A stretch of DNA of 64,000 nt from Saccharicrinis sp963666825 (GTDB lineage Bacteria > Bacteroidota > Bacteroidia > Bacteroidales > Marinilabiliaceae): the NCBI GenBank assembly GCA_963666825.2, contig OY763044.2, forward strand, positions 4,340,001 to 4,404,000, in the 5' to 3' direction. This document shows positions 1 through 9,852 of the stretch, piece after piece. Positions within the stretch are counted from its first letter, which is position 1; each line of letters begins with the position of its first letter. A program made the position numbers and the translations under genes. The notes below the pieces were generated by a model, which was given only the letters and a program-made list of their open reading frames with translations, was not told the origin of the DNA and made no database searches.

Positions 1-639
1 CTTTTATACCTATTAGATGTAAACCACGGTATGGATAAGGTTTTATTATTTGTAAAGAGCAGGCAAGTTGCTGATGTTTTATACAACAACCTGGAAGAAA
101 TTTTTGAAGATGAGATTGGAGTCATTCACTCTAACAAGTCTCAGAACTTTCGTTTTAGAATGGTAAATGAATTTACAGAAGGAAATTTAAGAATCTTAAT
201 TGCCACAGATTTAATTTCTCGTGGTCTTGATATTTCTAATGTAACCCACGTAATCAATTTCGATCTACCGGAAGAAGCAGAAGCATATGTACACAGAATT
301 GGACGAACAGGTAGAGCTGAAGCCGAAGGTAATGCAATCACATTCATAACCGAACAGGATAAAGAAATATGGCATTCAATTGAAAAGTTAACCAACACAA
401 AGGTTAATATTGAAGAGCTGCCTAAGGATGTGGAAATATCAGAACTTCAACTTGACAGTGAAGCGCCAATTGTTGCAGGAAAAGCACTGATAAAAACACC
501 TAAGATAGATGCAACTAAAGGTGCTGCATTTCACGAGAAGAAAGAAAAAAATAAGAAGGTGAACATGGGAGGTTCATATCGCAGAAAACTTGCAGAAAAA
601 TACAAGAAGCCCAAAACCAGGGGACAGAAACGCAAATAA
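1..639 (+). CDS. DEAD-box ATP-dependent RNA helicase, C-terminal part (cut by window start)
   Basis: This is the second RecA-like domain of a DEAD-box RNA helicase. The reading frame is open from base 1 (LLYLLDVNHG precedes the first Met at base 31), so the N-terminal half with the Walker A and DEAD motifs lies outside the window. Visible motifs are the VLLFVKSR strand (motif IV region), ATDLISRGLDI (motif V) and HRIGRTGRA (motif VI with the arginine finger). The last 70 or so residues form a Lys/Arg-rich tail ending KTRGQKRK, common in RhlE-type enzymes that act on rRNA or structured mRNA. RhlE-like is my best subfamily guess. Confidence 0.92.
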   Translation, partial: LLYLLDVNHGMDKVLLFVKSRQVADVLYNNLEEIFEDEIGVIHSNKSQNFRFRMVNEFTEGNLRILIATDLISRGLDISNVTHVINFDLPEEAEAYVHRIGRTGRAEAEGNAITFITEQDKEIWHSIEKLTNTKVNIEELPKDVEISELQLDSEAPIVAGKALIKTPKIDATKGAAFHEKKEKNKKVNMGGSYRRKLAEKYKKPKTRGQKRK

Positions 640-671
640 TTGTAAAATTAAACAACAAGCCTATCCCTAAA

Positions 672-690
672 ATTTGTTAATACAACAAAT
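672..690 (+). terminator. Small hairpin after the helicase gene
   Basis: ATTTGTT (672-678) and AACAAAT (684-690) form a perfect 7-bp stem with a 5-nt loop, 33 nt after the helicase stop. The T-rich tract that follows (from about 700) is not adjacent, so this is a weak terminator or only a stem-loop. Confidence 0.3.
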
Positions 691-758
691 ACAATACATC
701 TTTTTAAATTATTATTGTAATTTCGATAGTTACAGGAACAATACTAATTTCATGTATT

Positions 759-3443
759 ATGAATAGGGAAAGAAAGCGTTTAGAAGATTGTTCAACTCAA
801 TATATAGAATGGAAAAAATGGGGGCCTTATTTAAGCGAAAGACAATGGGGCACAGTCAGAGAGGATGATGGATCCAATGACAACCCATGGCTTTCATTTA
901 CACACGATCAATCAAGATCAAGAGTATATCGTTATGGAGAAGATGGCATTGCCGGAATTAGCGATGACCAACAGCATCTATGTTTTGCTCTTAGTTTATG
1001 GAACAAAAAAGACCTCATTTTAAAGGAACGTTTATTTGGTTTATCAGGTCCTAAAGGTAACCATGGAGAAGATGTAAAGGAATACTATTTTTATTTAGAT
1101 TCCACACCTACTCATTCTTACATGAAGTACCTATATAAGTACCCTTTAAACGAGTACCCGTATCTTGATTTAGTTAAAACAAGCGCAGCCAGGACTAAAC
1201 AGGATTTTGAATATGAATTATTAGACACCAATGCATTTCAGGACAATCATTATTTGGATGTTTATATAGAATATGCAAAAAAAGATGTCGATAATATATT
1301 AATAAAAATCACAGCACATAACAGGTCATCAGAAGATGCCAGTGTTGTATTATTACCCACTTTATGGTTTCGAAATACATGGTGGAATTACAAAACTACA
1401 GAACCCCTAATTAAATTATTAGATGACAATTCTGTAATTGCAACTCATGATGCTTTAGGCAGCTATGTATTAAGCACCGAACTTTCACCTTTATGGTTAT
1501 TTACAAATAACGAAACTAACCATAAACGCATACATAACTCTCCCAACTCTTCTCCTTATGTAAAGGATGCTTTTAATGAGTTTATTGTTGAACACAAAAG
1601 CGAAGCAGTAAATCCTGAACACACAGGCACTAAAGCAGGAGCCATGTTTGATGTTAATATTCCTGCAGGAGGGAAAGCTGAGTTAAGAATGACTTTAAAA
1701 GCTTCCAACAAAGCTAAACACAACTTTAGTAATTTTGAAAATAATCTTAAAAACAAAAAGGAAGAAGCAGATGAATTTTATAATGACATCTACCCTCCTA
1801 ATTGTAAGGAAGATGAAAAAAGAGTTATAAGACAAGCCCTTGCAGGAATGCTATGGAGCAAGCAATATTACGAGTTAGATGTTTCTGAATGGCTTAATGA
1901 ATACAAAGGAGGTCCCAGAAACTCTCTCAGGAATCACGATTGGGAACACCTAAAAAACAACCATATTATCAGCATGCCCGACAAATGGGAATACCCTTGG
2001 TATGCAGTTTGGGATTTAGCTTTTCACACTATCCCACTTACAATGGTTGATCCGTGTTTTGCGAAAGATCAGCTTACATTGTTCTTAAGTAAAAAATACC
2101 AACATCCAAACGGCCAGATACCAGCTTACGAGTGGAGTTTTAACGATGTAAATCCACCTGTGCATGCCTATGCCGTAATAACTCTATACAAGAACCTGAA
2201 GCAAATGCTTAACAAAACTGATACAGAGTTTTTAAAGACTTGTTTTGATGGCTTGCATAAAAATTTTCAATGGTGGATTAATCACAAAGATCCAACTGCT
2301 AAAAATGCATTCCAGGCTGGTTTCCTTGGACTGGATAACATTGGTGTATTTGACCGAAGCCACACCTTACCGACAGGAGGACACATTGAACAATCCGATG
2401 GTAATGCATGGATGGCATTATACGCTCAGAATATGCTTGAAATATGCCTTGAACTAATTATTCAAGGACATACTGAATATAAAAACAAAGCAGTTGACTA
2501 CTACAATCACTTCCTTGAAATTGCTTCTGCAATGGATAGAATTGGTGATAATGCAGATGAAATGTGGGACGAAAAAGATCAATTCTTTTATGATGTATTA
2601 AGGTTTCCTGATGGAAGCGCAACACGTCTTAAAGTCAGATCTTTAGTTGGACTTTTACCGATGTGTGCTGTAACAGTCCTTGAACCGGAACACTTAAAAC
2701 TCCTTCCTGATTTTGCCAAGCAGTATCAGTTTATGGTTACAAGAACCAAACGCCTGTCAAAGACCATTGCAAGTCCAATGATAAAAGGCAAAAACAAAAG
2801 ACGTTTACTTGGAATTCTAAACGAAGAAAAGCTTAGAGCTGTTTTAAAAATAATGCTGGACGAAAATGAGTTTTTAAGTCCTTATGGAATTCGCTCACTT
2901 TCTAAATATCACGAGGAAAATCCTTATGTATTTAAATGGAATGAAGAAGAATTTACAGTTAAATACATACCTGGCGAATCAGACAGTTTAATGTTCGGCG
3001 GTAATTCAAACTGGCGCGGACCAATTTGGTTCCCTGCAAACACTGTTATTATTCGTTCACTCTACCAACAATATGCTTTTTATGGCGATGATTTTAAAAT
3101 AGAGTGCCCAACAGGGTCAGGAAACATGATGACATTAATAGAAGTAGCCCAAGAGATAATAAAGAGACTTGAATCCATCTTTTTAAAAGATGAAAATGGC
3201 TACAGACCTGTATATGGGTGGTATAAAGAATTCCAGGAAGATCCTAACTGGGAAAACAACCTGCTATTCTACGAGTACTTCCATGGAGATAATGGAGCTG
3301 GAATTGGAGCTAGTCACCAAACTGGGTGGACAGGTATGGTTGCCTATTTAATGGTAATGTTCAGAACTTATAACTTCAATAAATTAATGGAGAAAGCCCA
3401 TTGGGATAAAGAAACACAAATAAAAAAAGAAGACAATGAATAA
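759..3443 (+). CDS. GH63-type (MGH1-like) cytosolic glucosidase
   Basis: A large (894 aa) hydrolase of the bacterial GH63 type, an (alpha/alpha)6-barrel inverting enzyme related to oligosaccharide glucosidase and to mannosyl/glucosylglycerate hydrolases. The N-terminus has the family-typical WGPYLSERQWGTVREDD stretch (residues about 21-37). Conserved barrel motifs follow: HIEQSDGNAWMALY in the middle, GGNSNWRGPIWFP, and SHQTGWTG near the C-terminus. There is no signal peptide, so it should act in the cytoplasm on a small glucoside or glucan. It stands alone, facing the MFS gene tail to tail. The exact substrate cannot be read from sequence. Confidence 0.85.
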   Translation: MNRERKRLEDCSTQYIEWKKWGPYLSERQWGTVREDDGSNDNPWLSFTHDQSRSRVYRYGEDGIAGISDDQQHLCFALSLWNKKDLILKERLFGLSGPKGNHGEDVKEYYFYLDSTPTHSYMKYLYKYPLNEYPYLDLVKTSAARTKQDFEYELLDTNAFQDNHYLDVYIEYAKKDVDNILIKITAHNRSSEDASVVLLPTLWFRNTWWNYKTTEPLIKLLDDNSVIATHDALGSYVLSTELSPLWLFTNNETNHKRIHNSPNSSPYVKDAFNEFIVEHKSEAVNPEHTGTKAGAMFDVNIPAGGKAELRMTLKASNKAKHNFSNFENNLKNKKEEADEFYNDIYPPNCKEDEKRVIRQALAGMLWSKQYYELDVSEWLNEYKGGPRNSLRNHDWEHLKNNHIISMPDKWEYPWYAVWDLAFHTIPLTMVDPCFAKDQLTLFLSKKYQHPNGQIPAYEWSFNDVNPPVHAYAVITLYKNLKQMLNKTDTEFLKTCFDGLHKNFQWWINHKDPTAKNAFQAGFLGLDNIGVFDRSHTLPTGGHIEQSDGNAWMALYAQNMLEICLELIIQGHTEYKNKAVDYYNHFLEIASAMDRIGDNADEMWDEKDQFFYDVLRFPDGSATRLKVRSLVGLLPMCAVTVLEPEHLKLLPDFAKQYQFMVTRTKRLSKTIASPMIKGKNKRRLLGILNEEKLRAVLKIMLDENEFLSPYGIRSLSKYHEENPYVFKWNEEEFTVKYIPGESDSLMFGGNSNWRGPIWFPANTVIIRSLYQQYAFYGDDFKIECPTGSGNMMTLIEVAQEIIKRLESIFLKDENGYRPVYGWYKEFQEDPNWENNLLFYEYFHGDNGAGIGASHQTGWTGMVAYLMVMFRTYNFNKLMEKAHWDKETQIKKEDNE

Positions 3444-3450
3444 ATAAAAA

Positions 3451-3488
3451 AGTGGAGTAGAAAGCAATTACCTACTCCGCTTTTTTTT
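3451..3488. terminator. Bidirectional Rho-independent terminator
   Basis: GTGGAGTAG (3452-3460) pairs with CTACTCCGC (3472-3480), with one G-U pair, followed by eight T on the plus strand and preceded by six A (T on the minus strand). It lies between the convergent glucosidase and MFS genes and can serve both. Confidence 0.85.
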
Positions 3489-3503
3489 ATATCATTTAAG
3501 CAA

Positions 3504-4733
3504 TCACAGCTCTGCAACCTGATCCATCTTTTTATATTGCTTCATTACTATTGAATACAACAAATTACCAACTAAAGTACACAAGAACATTCCAACACAT
3601 ACAGGAATTAAATCTTCCGTATGAAAAAGAGCAATTAAACTTCCTATTATAAATGATAAAACAAAACGCATAATACCTATAGTTGCATTAGCAGATCCAG
3701 CCACATTAGGATTATGATTAAGAATTACTGCTGTTCCATTACCAAATATTAATCCTAAGCTACCAATGAAAACAACAATACCTACAAATACCAGAACAAA
3801 CGAAGGCTGACCAAACATCACTGTAATCAATAGCAAAACCCCAGCCAACAACTGCAACACTAATCCAGTCCTCAATATATGCATAGGCCTATATTTTTTC
3901 AATAAAAAGGTATTGAACAATGACAAAACAATATTTAGTAAAACATTTGCGCCAAACACCAAAGGAAACATTGAAGCACTTATCTTAAAATACTCTATAT
4001 AAATAAATGATGCCGTTGTTAAAAAAATATACATCCCCGACATGGAAAAACTTACTGCAAACAGAGTCATTACCGATGGCTTATGAGAGAAGAACACCTT
4101 GTATTTTCCAAACATCTGATCAGAAGTAATCTTGCGGGTAATTAGCTGTTTATCTCTGGATTCAGGAATTAATATATAGAACAGAACAAACAGAACAATT
4201 GCAAATACAAAAAGAAAGTAGAAAACACCTTTCCACCCCTCCCATTCTACTAAAAAGGAACCTATTACAGGAGCAAACAATGGCGCTAACATCATCATCA
4301 TACTAACAACAGTAACTAACCGGGCCAATTCCTTACCGGAAAACCAATCGCGTATAAATACATTAGCGGTAACAGTAGCAAAACCACCACCAAAAGCCTG
4401 CAATACACGCAAAGCAATCACCTGTTCAACACTATTACATATTGGTATTACAATAGATGCTAATGCATACAACAAAACTCCTGTTAATGCAATTGGCTTT
4501 CTTCCAAAGGAATCAGACAATGGACCACCTATAAAATTACCAAAAGCAAATCCCAAAAAATACGATGTAATTGTTAACTGTACAATATTAATCGGAACGT
4601 TAAAGAATTTTGACATCAAAGGCATTGCAGCCAAATAGGAATCTATTGCAAATGGCGATAATGTTACCAAGGCGGCCAACATTACTGTAATTATTGGTAG
4701 TACTTTTGAGTTTACATTTTTAATAACAGACAT
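3504..4733 (-). CDS. MFS multidrug efflux transporter, Bcr/CflA family
   Basis: A 409-aa major facilitator protein with about 12 hydrophobic segments. The first loop motif GGPLSDSFGRKP (motif A) follows TM2, and the ATDSYL-like opening (here FAIDSYLAAMPLM) is typical of the DHA1 Bcr/CflA group. RVLQAFGGG around residue 110 is the usual motif B arginine segment. It would be an inner-membrane proton antiporter exporting drugs or small metabolites. Monocistronic. The substrate is unknown. Confidence 0.88.
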   Translation of the reverse strand: MSVIKNVNSKVLPIITVMLAALVTLSPFAIDSYLAAMPLMSKFFNVPINIVQLTITSYFLGFAFGNFIGGPLSDSFGRKPIALTGVLLYALASIVIPICNSVEQVIALRVLQAFGGGFATVTANVFIRDWFSGKELARLVTVVSMMMMLAPLFAPVIGSFLVEWEGWKGVFYFLFVFAIVLFVLFYILIPESRDKQLITRKITSDQMFGKYKVFFSHKPSVMTLFAVSFSMSGMYIFLTTASFIYIEYFKISASMFPLVFGANVLLNIVLSLFNTFLLKKYRPMHILRTGLVLQLLAGVLLLITVMFGQPSFVLVFVGIVVFIGSLGLIFGNGTAVILNHNPNVAGSANATIGIMRFVLSFIIGSLIALFHTEDLIPVCVGMFLCTLVGNLLYSIVMKQYKKMDQVAEL

Positions 4734-5127
4734 ATAATTATTTAGTTTATTTTCAACATTACAATAAATACAACAACTTAAATCTAATTTAGATTCTAAA
4801 TATTATTTAATTAACTCTAGAAAAATATAATGAGCATTTTCCCTCTAAAAAAAAACATTATAAGAGTTAGATCATAATTAAATAATTAATTCCGACCAAA
4901 TATTTAAACAAAACCACATTCCATAATCGAGCAAAGACATCTTTTCGTCGAGCATTTTATTTCAAACATCGATTATTCTTTTGTGACAGTAGGTAAACAT
5001 CTACATTCGTAACGCATAAAACAAAAGGAATACAATACCAATTTTAACTTTATTTCTTATAGCATTTTCTATATATAATAAAGTTAATTTTTGGTGTGTC
5101 TAAAATCAACTAATAATCATATACAGA
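4734..5127. other. Divergent intergenic region, 394 bp
   Basis: This gap separates the MFS gene and the barrel-protein gene, which diverge, so it should hold both promoters. I see no TAnnTTTG box that matches fully; TAATGTTG (minus strand, about 40 nt before the MFS start) is one base off. The clearest structure is the palindrome at 4781-4795. No credible short ORF or RNA gene was seen. Confidence 0.5.
4781..4795. promoter_or_regulatory. 15-bp perfect palindrome upstream of the MFS gene
   Basis: AATCTAA-T-TTAGATT is a perfect inverted repeat about 50 bp upstream of the MFS start. The same two half-sites occur in swapped order at 18005-18019, which makes an operator for a dimeric repressor (MarR or TetR type) conceivable. 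Function is inferred from symmetry only. Confidence 0.3.
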
Positions 5128-5802
5128 ATGAAGATTACATTTTTATCACTTTTATTTCTTAGTCTTTCTTTACTGAGCTACTCTCAAGAAAGCGAAGCTA
5201 TTGCCCCAACTAACAAAAACAAGCTAACTTTTGGCGTATACGGAGGATATAACTATAACTTAAATGCATTCAAGGAGAGTAATGATGACATCTTCTCATA
5301 CGACGAAAAAAATGGTGGTTTTAACTACGGAGTTGAATTAGGTTACTTTGTAACTAACAGATTAAGACCTAGATTAAAACTAGGATACAATCAAACTTCT
5401 TATTTTGCCAATTGGCTTCAAAGTTCAAATATCTATCAAACAAAAACAAAACTACAATCACTTGAGCTAGATCTGAACTTTGACTACTTACTAGTTAATA
5501 AAGACAGATTTCAGTTTTTCACATCTGTTGGATTCGTTAGTGAATATACTGCTAATGTAAAATACAAGAACTACGAAGACGATGGAGACACTAACAGCAG
5601 TGATTACAACATATTCAAAGATCCATATCCTGATGCAAGCTTTGGTGCAAACGTATCATTAATTGCAAAAATTAAACTATTCGATATTATGAGCTTAAAC
5701 ATAAGCCCGGGTTATAACTATTTCTTTAACAAATTCGATAGTTCAAACAGCAATCCTTACCAAAGATTTTCAGGAAACATTGGTTTAGAGTGGACATTTT
5801 AG
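5128..5802 (+). CDS. Outer-membrane beta-barrel protein, porin family
   Basis: A 224-aa secreted protein. The N-terminus MKITFLSLLFLSLSLLSYSQ is a Sec signal peptide with likely cleavage after YSQ or near it. The mature part alternates aromatic and polar residues in strands (FGVYGGYNYNL, GVELGYFVTNRLRPRLKLGY, FFTSVGFVSEY) and ends in GNIGLEWTF with the C-terminal Phe typical of barrel proteins recognised by BamA. An 8- to 10-strand barrel is likely. Specific function is unknown. Single gene with its own terminator. Confidence 0.8.
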   Translation: MKITFLSLLFLSLSLLSYSQESEAIAPTNKNKLTFGVYGGYNYNLNAFKESNDDIFSYDEKNGGFNYGVELGYFVTNRLRPRLKLGYNQTSYFANWLQSSNIYQTKTKLQSLELDLNFDYLLVNKDRFQFFTSVGFVSEYTANVKYKNYEDDGDTNSSDYNIFKDPYPDASFGANVSLIAKIKLFDIMSLNISPGYNYFFNKFDSSNSNPYQRFSGNIGLEWTF

Positions 5803-5836
5803 ATTAAAAAACCATTACAGTTATATTTTACATATA

Positions 5837-5876
5837 AAAAGGAGGTAATAAAACGTTATTATCTCCTTTTTTATTA
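5837..5876 (+). terminator. Rho-independent terminator of the barrel-protein gene
   Basis: AAAAGGAGGTAATAA (5837-5851) pairs with the TTATTATCTCCTTTT arm (5857-5871), with one G-U pair and a short loop, and is followed by T-rich sequence. It starts 34 nt after the stop codon. The GGAGG inside it looks like a ribosome binding site but no ORF follows. Confidence 0.8.
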
Positions 5877-6086
5877 CACATAAGATATACCAACTATAAT
5901 ACAAGTTCGTATCAGAAACTATGTTTAAAAATATCTTAATCTAAGTTTTATGTAATTTTAAACGAATTACCTCTGATTTTAAACGAAGAAAAACCGAAGA
6001 AAGTCCGAAGGAAATTCGAATACAATCCGTTCAAACCTGAGACTTGTTACGACTTTATTCCGAACATGCTCCTTTCGTAATTATTA

Positions 6087-8558
6087 TCACTTTCTATTAG
6101 GCTTTTCTTTCAAAGGTTCATCCGGCCATTTATGTTTTGGGTATCTTGCTTTCAATTCCTTTTTAACCTCAAAATAGGCATTACTCCAAAAGCTCCTTAA
6201 ATCTCCGGTAATTTGAACTGGTTTAAACCCAGGCGAGAGCAAATGCATCAACAAACTTACCTTTCCTCCATTAATAGTTGGAGTATCCTGCCACCCAAAT
6301 ATCTCTTGTAATCGAACAGGTAACACAGGCAAGTCACCATTTGCATGATATTGAATCTTAATTTTTGATCCAGTAGGAACTTCTATTTTCTCAGGAGCCA
6401 ACTCATCCAACAATTGTTGTTTTTCATAACTAAGATGATGTTGCAATACATCTTTCAGATTGATTTTTTTTAAATCTTCAGGCTTTTTAATATTTACCAG
6501 ATATGGCGCCAACCATTCCTCATTGGTTTCAAGCAAAGCTGCAGTACTTACATCGGGCCAATTCTCCTCCTTATTCCAACTCCTTAATGAAAGCACTCTG
6601 TTTTGCCACCGAACAACTTCATCATTCCAATCAAGCAACCACTCACCTTCCTTAACTAAAGCTTTAGAAATTGCTGATATTTTTTGTTCCTCATCATAGT
6701 TAGATAAAGGTTTTGATTGCAAAACAATATGCCCAATACACAAATTCCTCACCGCAGAAAAACCTCCTTTTTTCGTATCCCACTCCACTAAATCTTTTTC
6801 TTTTACCATAGGCGCTAAATCTTTGGGATTTAATGGTGATGCCGTAAATATCTTACCCACAGAATCTCTCATATTAACATGAGCAATAGCAAGCCATGAT
6901 TCATGTGCAAGATCATCTTTATGTCCTGCAGCAGCAATGGCTCCATTGGCTAGTTTAAACTGCGCATTGTTGCCGGGCTTTGCATGGGCAATTCTTTCAG
7001 GATAGGCGTACACAAGCAACAATCCAGTTTCATAAGGATCAACATCTTCATTATCAATAATCACATCCAACATTTTACGATATTGATCTGCAACTTTCTC
7101 GATTCTACTAAGGATTTTATTACTAATTAAACCCTTTCTACTTTTTCTTAGAGCTTCAATTCGAAGATTAATATCAATTCCGGCTTCTTTGGTTAGGGGA
7201 TCACGCTCTTCTAATATTGCAGCAATATCTGTTGCCAACTCTGTCATCCCTTCCGCCTGAGCCATTAACAACATATGTGCAATACGCGGATGACAAGGCA
7301 ACTTATTAATCGACTTTCCATGATTAGTAATTTTACCATCATCCAGCGCTTCCAGTTGATGCAATAGTTCTGAAGCCTGAGAGACTGCCCCTTTAGGCGG
7401 AGGTGTTAACCATATCAGATTATTAGGATTTGAGATTCCCCACACTGCCAAATCCAGTACTAAAGATGCAAGGTCAGCCTCTAAAATTTCGGGTGTACGA
7501 TGCTCTCGTAATCTTGAATGAGTAGCCTTAGTCCACATCCGATAACAAACACCCGGGGCAAGTCTACCTGCACGACCAGCTCTTTGATCAGCAGCATCTT
7601 TGGTTATTTCAATAGTTTCCAGTTTTGACAATGCTGTTGAAGGATTAAAACGCATTGTTCTTGAAAAACCACAATCAATCACCACCTTAATTCCTTCAAT
7701 TGTCAAACTGGTTTCTGCAATAGAGGTAGCCAAAACCACTTTTCTTTTACCTTCTCTATTGGGCATGATAGCAGCCATTTGTTTTGAAGGTGGCAATTGC
7801 CCATACAATGGATAAACCAACACACCCTTCAAACTGCTCCTCAACAGAGACTCGCATTTTCTAATTTCGCCTTCACCAGGTAAAAATACCAAAACATCAC
7901 CATCCTCATCTTTAATCACTTTTTTTACAAGTCTCGCAGTCAATTCCGGCAGCATCATCATATCTGCTTCCCCTTCATACTTAATATCAACAGGGTATTG
8001 ACGACCTTCACTTTGAACCACCTTTGCTTTTAACAACGAAGACAAAAGTGGCAAATTCAAGGTTGCCGACATAACCATTATCCTCAAATCAGTCCGCAAT
8101 ACCTGCTGAGATTCCCGGGCCAAGGCCAATGCTACATCAGCAAACAAACTCCTCTCATGAAACTCATCAAATATCACCAAACCTACATTTTCAATGGCAT
8201 TATCTGATTGAAGCATCCGGGTTAATATTCCTTCTGTAACAACCTCAATTTTTGTTTTATCAGATACACAGTTATCAAACCTTATTCTATATCCAACCGA
8301 CTCGCCAACCTTTTCACCAAGTAACTGAGCCATCCTCATGGCAATGGTTTTAGCAGCTAACCTACGAGGCTCCAACATAATAATCTTCTTACCATTAAGC
8401 CATTCCTCATTCATTAAAACCAATGGCAACAAGGTACTTTTCCCTGCCCCTGCCGGAGCATTCACAATCAGTGTATTCTCCTGACTCAACACTTCCTTCA
8501 CCTCATCAAACACCTCAACAACAGGCAAATCTGTTTTATATGGATCAAAACTTTGCAT
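6087..8558 (-). CDS. hrpB: ATP-dependent helicase HrpB
   Basis: An 823-aa DEAH-box helicase of the HrpB family. Walker A is GAGKST (37-42), motif Ia PRRLAAKT (64-71), and the Walker B box is DEFH (131-134) in place of DEAH, as is usual in HrpB. MSATLNLPLL (motif III) and DQRAGRAGR (motif VI) follow. The C-terminal HrpB-specific region ends with ARYPKHKWPDEP, the conserved family end. HrpB proteins are ATP-dependent RNA helicases of poorly defined role. Single gene, not in an operon. Confidence 0.95.
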   Translation of the reverse strand: MQSFDPYKTDLPVVEVFDEVKEVLSQENTLIVNAPAGAGKSTLLPLVLMNEEWLNGKKIIMLEPRRLAAKTIAMRMAQLLGEKVGESVGYRIRFDNCVSDKTKIEVVTEGILTRMLQSDNAIENVGLVIFDEFHERSLFADVALALARESQQVLRTDLRIMVMSATLNLPLLSSLLKAKVVQSEGRQYPVDIKYEGEADMMMLPELTARLVKKVIKDEDGDVLVFLPGEGEIRKCESLLRSSLKGVLVYPLYGQLPPSKQMAAIMPNREGKRKVVLATSIAETSLTIEGIKVVIDCGFSRTMRFNPSTALSKLETIEITKDAADQRAGRAGRLAPGVCYRMWTKATHSRLREHRTPEILEADLASLVLDLAVWGISNPNNLIWLTPPPKGAVSQASELLHQLEALDDGKITNHGKSINKLPCHPRIAHMLLMAQAEGMTELATDIAAILEERDPLTKEAGIDINLRIEALRKSRKGLISNKILSRIEKVADQYRKMLDVIIDNEDVDPYETGLLLVYAYPERIAHAKPGNNAQFKLANGAIAAAGHKDDLAHESWLAIAHVNMRDSVGKIFTASPLNPKDLAPMVKEKDLVEWDTKKGGFSAVRNLCIGHIVLQSKPLSNYDEEQKISAISKALVKEGEWLLDWNDEVVRWQNRVLSLRSWNKEENWPDVSTAALLETNEEWLAPYLVNIKKPEDLKKINLKDVLQHHLSYEKQQLLDELAPEKIEVPTGSKIKIQYHANGDLPVLPVRLQEIFGWQDTPTINGGKVSLLMHLLSPGFKPVQITGDLRSFWSNAYFEVKKELKARYPKHKWPDEPLKEKPNRK

Positions 8559-8579
8559 TCGAAAAATTTAAATTCAGTG

Positions 8580-8587
8580 CAAAGGTA
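8580..8587 (-). promoter_or_regulatory. -7 element of the hrpB promoter
   Basis: On the minus strand the box reads TACCTTTG followed by CA, matching the Bacteroidota -7 consensus TAnnTTTG. It lies 22 nt before the hrpB ATG, giving a leader of roughly 15 nt. No convincing -33 TTG was seen at the usual spacing. Confidence 0.5.
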
Positions 8588-8855
8588 GATAAAAGAGATG
8601 AGAGATTTGAAGCCAAACAAGTGAGTTAGTTAGATCAAGTAGTTATAAGAAAAGTCTTCAATTGATAAAATTATCTATCGAAAAAAGTCTATTTGACAAA
8701 ACTCGGTTTAAGTACTAATTTTACTTACTCAATAAAGTTTATCAACATTCTAAACGCTCTTTTTCTATTTATGTGCTAACTATTTACTATTTTAGCGGTC
8801 AATTTTGCAATAATGGATCTACGTGTATTATTACATTCATTTGTCTAATATTTTG

Positions 8856-8863
8856 TAGCTTTG
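8856..8863 (+). promoter_or_regulatory. Likely -7 element for the kdsA operon
   Basis: TAGCTTTG matches TAnnTTTG exactly. The nearest upstream TTTG (8840-8843) is only 12 nt away, too close for a standard -33 element, so the promoter assignment is moderate. Confidence 0.45.
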
Positions 8864-8879
8864 ACTTGTAAATACAAGT
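8864..8879. promoter_or_regulatory. Perfect palindrome overlapping the predicted kdsA transcription start
   Basis: ACTTGTA-AA-TACAAGT begins directly after the -7 box. A symmetric site at about +1 to +15 could be a repressor operator or a short 5' hairpin. No regulator can be named. Confidence 0.35.
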
Positions 8880-8995
8880 TAAGGCAATATTAATCCATTA
8901 TTTAAACAAAAAGGATTGAAATACATGACATTTCATGGTATATATTTCAAATATCCTGTTTAATTTCGTTGAGAATAAAAAGGCAAATACAACGC

Positions 8996-9829
8996 ATGAA
9001 GAATATCAAAGTAGGCCAACAAGAATTTGGCAAAGACAAACTTTTTCTAATCGCAGGTCCCTGTGTAGTAGAGAGTGAGTCTATAATGATGAAAACTGCT
9101 GAGAAACTAAAGCAGATAGCCGAAAACTTAAACCTTCCATTTATTTTTAAATCATCTTACATCAAAGACAATAGAAGTTCTGTTGACTTTTATCCGGGTC
9201 CGGGTCTGGAAGAAGGTTTAAAGATGCTTGAGAAAGTAAAGAACACATTTGACGTACCTGTTATTTCAGATGTACACCAGGCTTCAGAAGTTAAGGCAGC
9301 AGCAGAGGTGTTAGATATTATTCAAATACCTGCGTATTTATGTATGCAAACCTCTTTAGTTACAGAAGCAGCTAAAACACAAAAGGCTATCAATATTAAG
9401 CATGGTCAGTTTTTAGCTCCTGAAAATATGATTAAGCCTGTTCAAAAAATTGAACATTTTGGAAATCATAACATTATGGTAACTGAACGCGGATACACTT
9501 TTGGTTATAATGACCTTATTGTTGATCCCCGAAGTTTTTATGAACTACAACAAACCGGATATCCTGTAGTTTTTGACATTACACACTGTATCAGACGATA
9601 CGGAATTCCAAGTTCGGATCCTAACGGAGGAACGCGTCAATACCTAGGACCAATTGCACGTGCCGGAGTAGCTGCAGGAATTGACGGAATTTTTATCGAA
9701 TCTCACCCTGTACCTTGCGAAGCACTTTGTGATGCTGCAAGCCAGTATCCATTAGAGGAGTTAGAGGAATTTTTAAAGCCTTTAATTGAGATCCACAATA
9801 TTGAGAAACAAACTAGAACTGAATTTTAA
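8996..9829 (+). CDS. kdsA: 3-deoxy-8-phosphooctulonate (Kdo-8-P) synthase
   Basis: Condenses phosphoenolpyruvate with D-arabinose 5-phosphate to Kdo 8-phosphate, the first committed step of Kdo sugars. The ATG at 8996 gives 277 aa, the usual length; an upstream in-frame TTG at 8969 would add nine residues unlike the family. IAGPCVVESES places Cys23 where metal-dependent KdsA enzymes carry their metal-ligand cysteine (E. coli has Asn). KSSYIKDNRSS and PGPGLEEG bind substrate, and FDITHCIRRYG and IFIESHP are also visible. It heads a gene set for Kdo8N and is followed after 23 nt by the transaldolase-CBS gene. Confidence 0.95.
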   Translation: MKNIKVGQQEFGKDKLFLIAGPCVVESESIMMKTAEKLKQIAENLNLPFIFKSSYIKDNRSSVDFYPGPGLEEGLKMLEKVKNTFDVPVISDVHQASEVKAAAEVLDIIQIPAYLCMQTSLVTEAAKTQKAINIKHGQFLAPENMIKPVQKIEHFGNHNIMVTERGYTFGYNDLIVDPRSFYELQQTGYPVVFDITHCIRRYGIPSSDPNGGTRQYLGPIARAGVAAGIDGIFIESHPVPCEALCDAASQYPLEELEEFLKPLIEIHNIEKQTRTEF

Positions 9830-9852
9830 TATCACCAAACAAATATTTTATC

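Larger units (their letters stand above)
8588..8995. other. Divergent intergenic region between hrpB and kdsA
   Basis: About 400 bp without a gene. It contains the kdsA-side -7 box at 8856-8863 and the adjacent palindrome at 8864-8879. The rest is AT-rich with no repeat, RNA gene or ORF that I can support. The kdsA leader would be about 125 nt long, unusually long for this genome. Confidence 0.5.

Noticed and set aside
5841..5845. GGAGG as a ribosome binding site
   Set aside because: It is part of the terminator stem and no ORF follows.
8969..8995. Longer kdsA beginning at an in-frame TTG
   Set aside because: TTG starts are rare here, the nine added residues are basic and unlike the family, and the ATG at 8996 gives the normal 277 aa.
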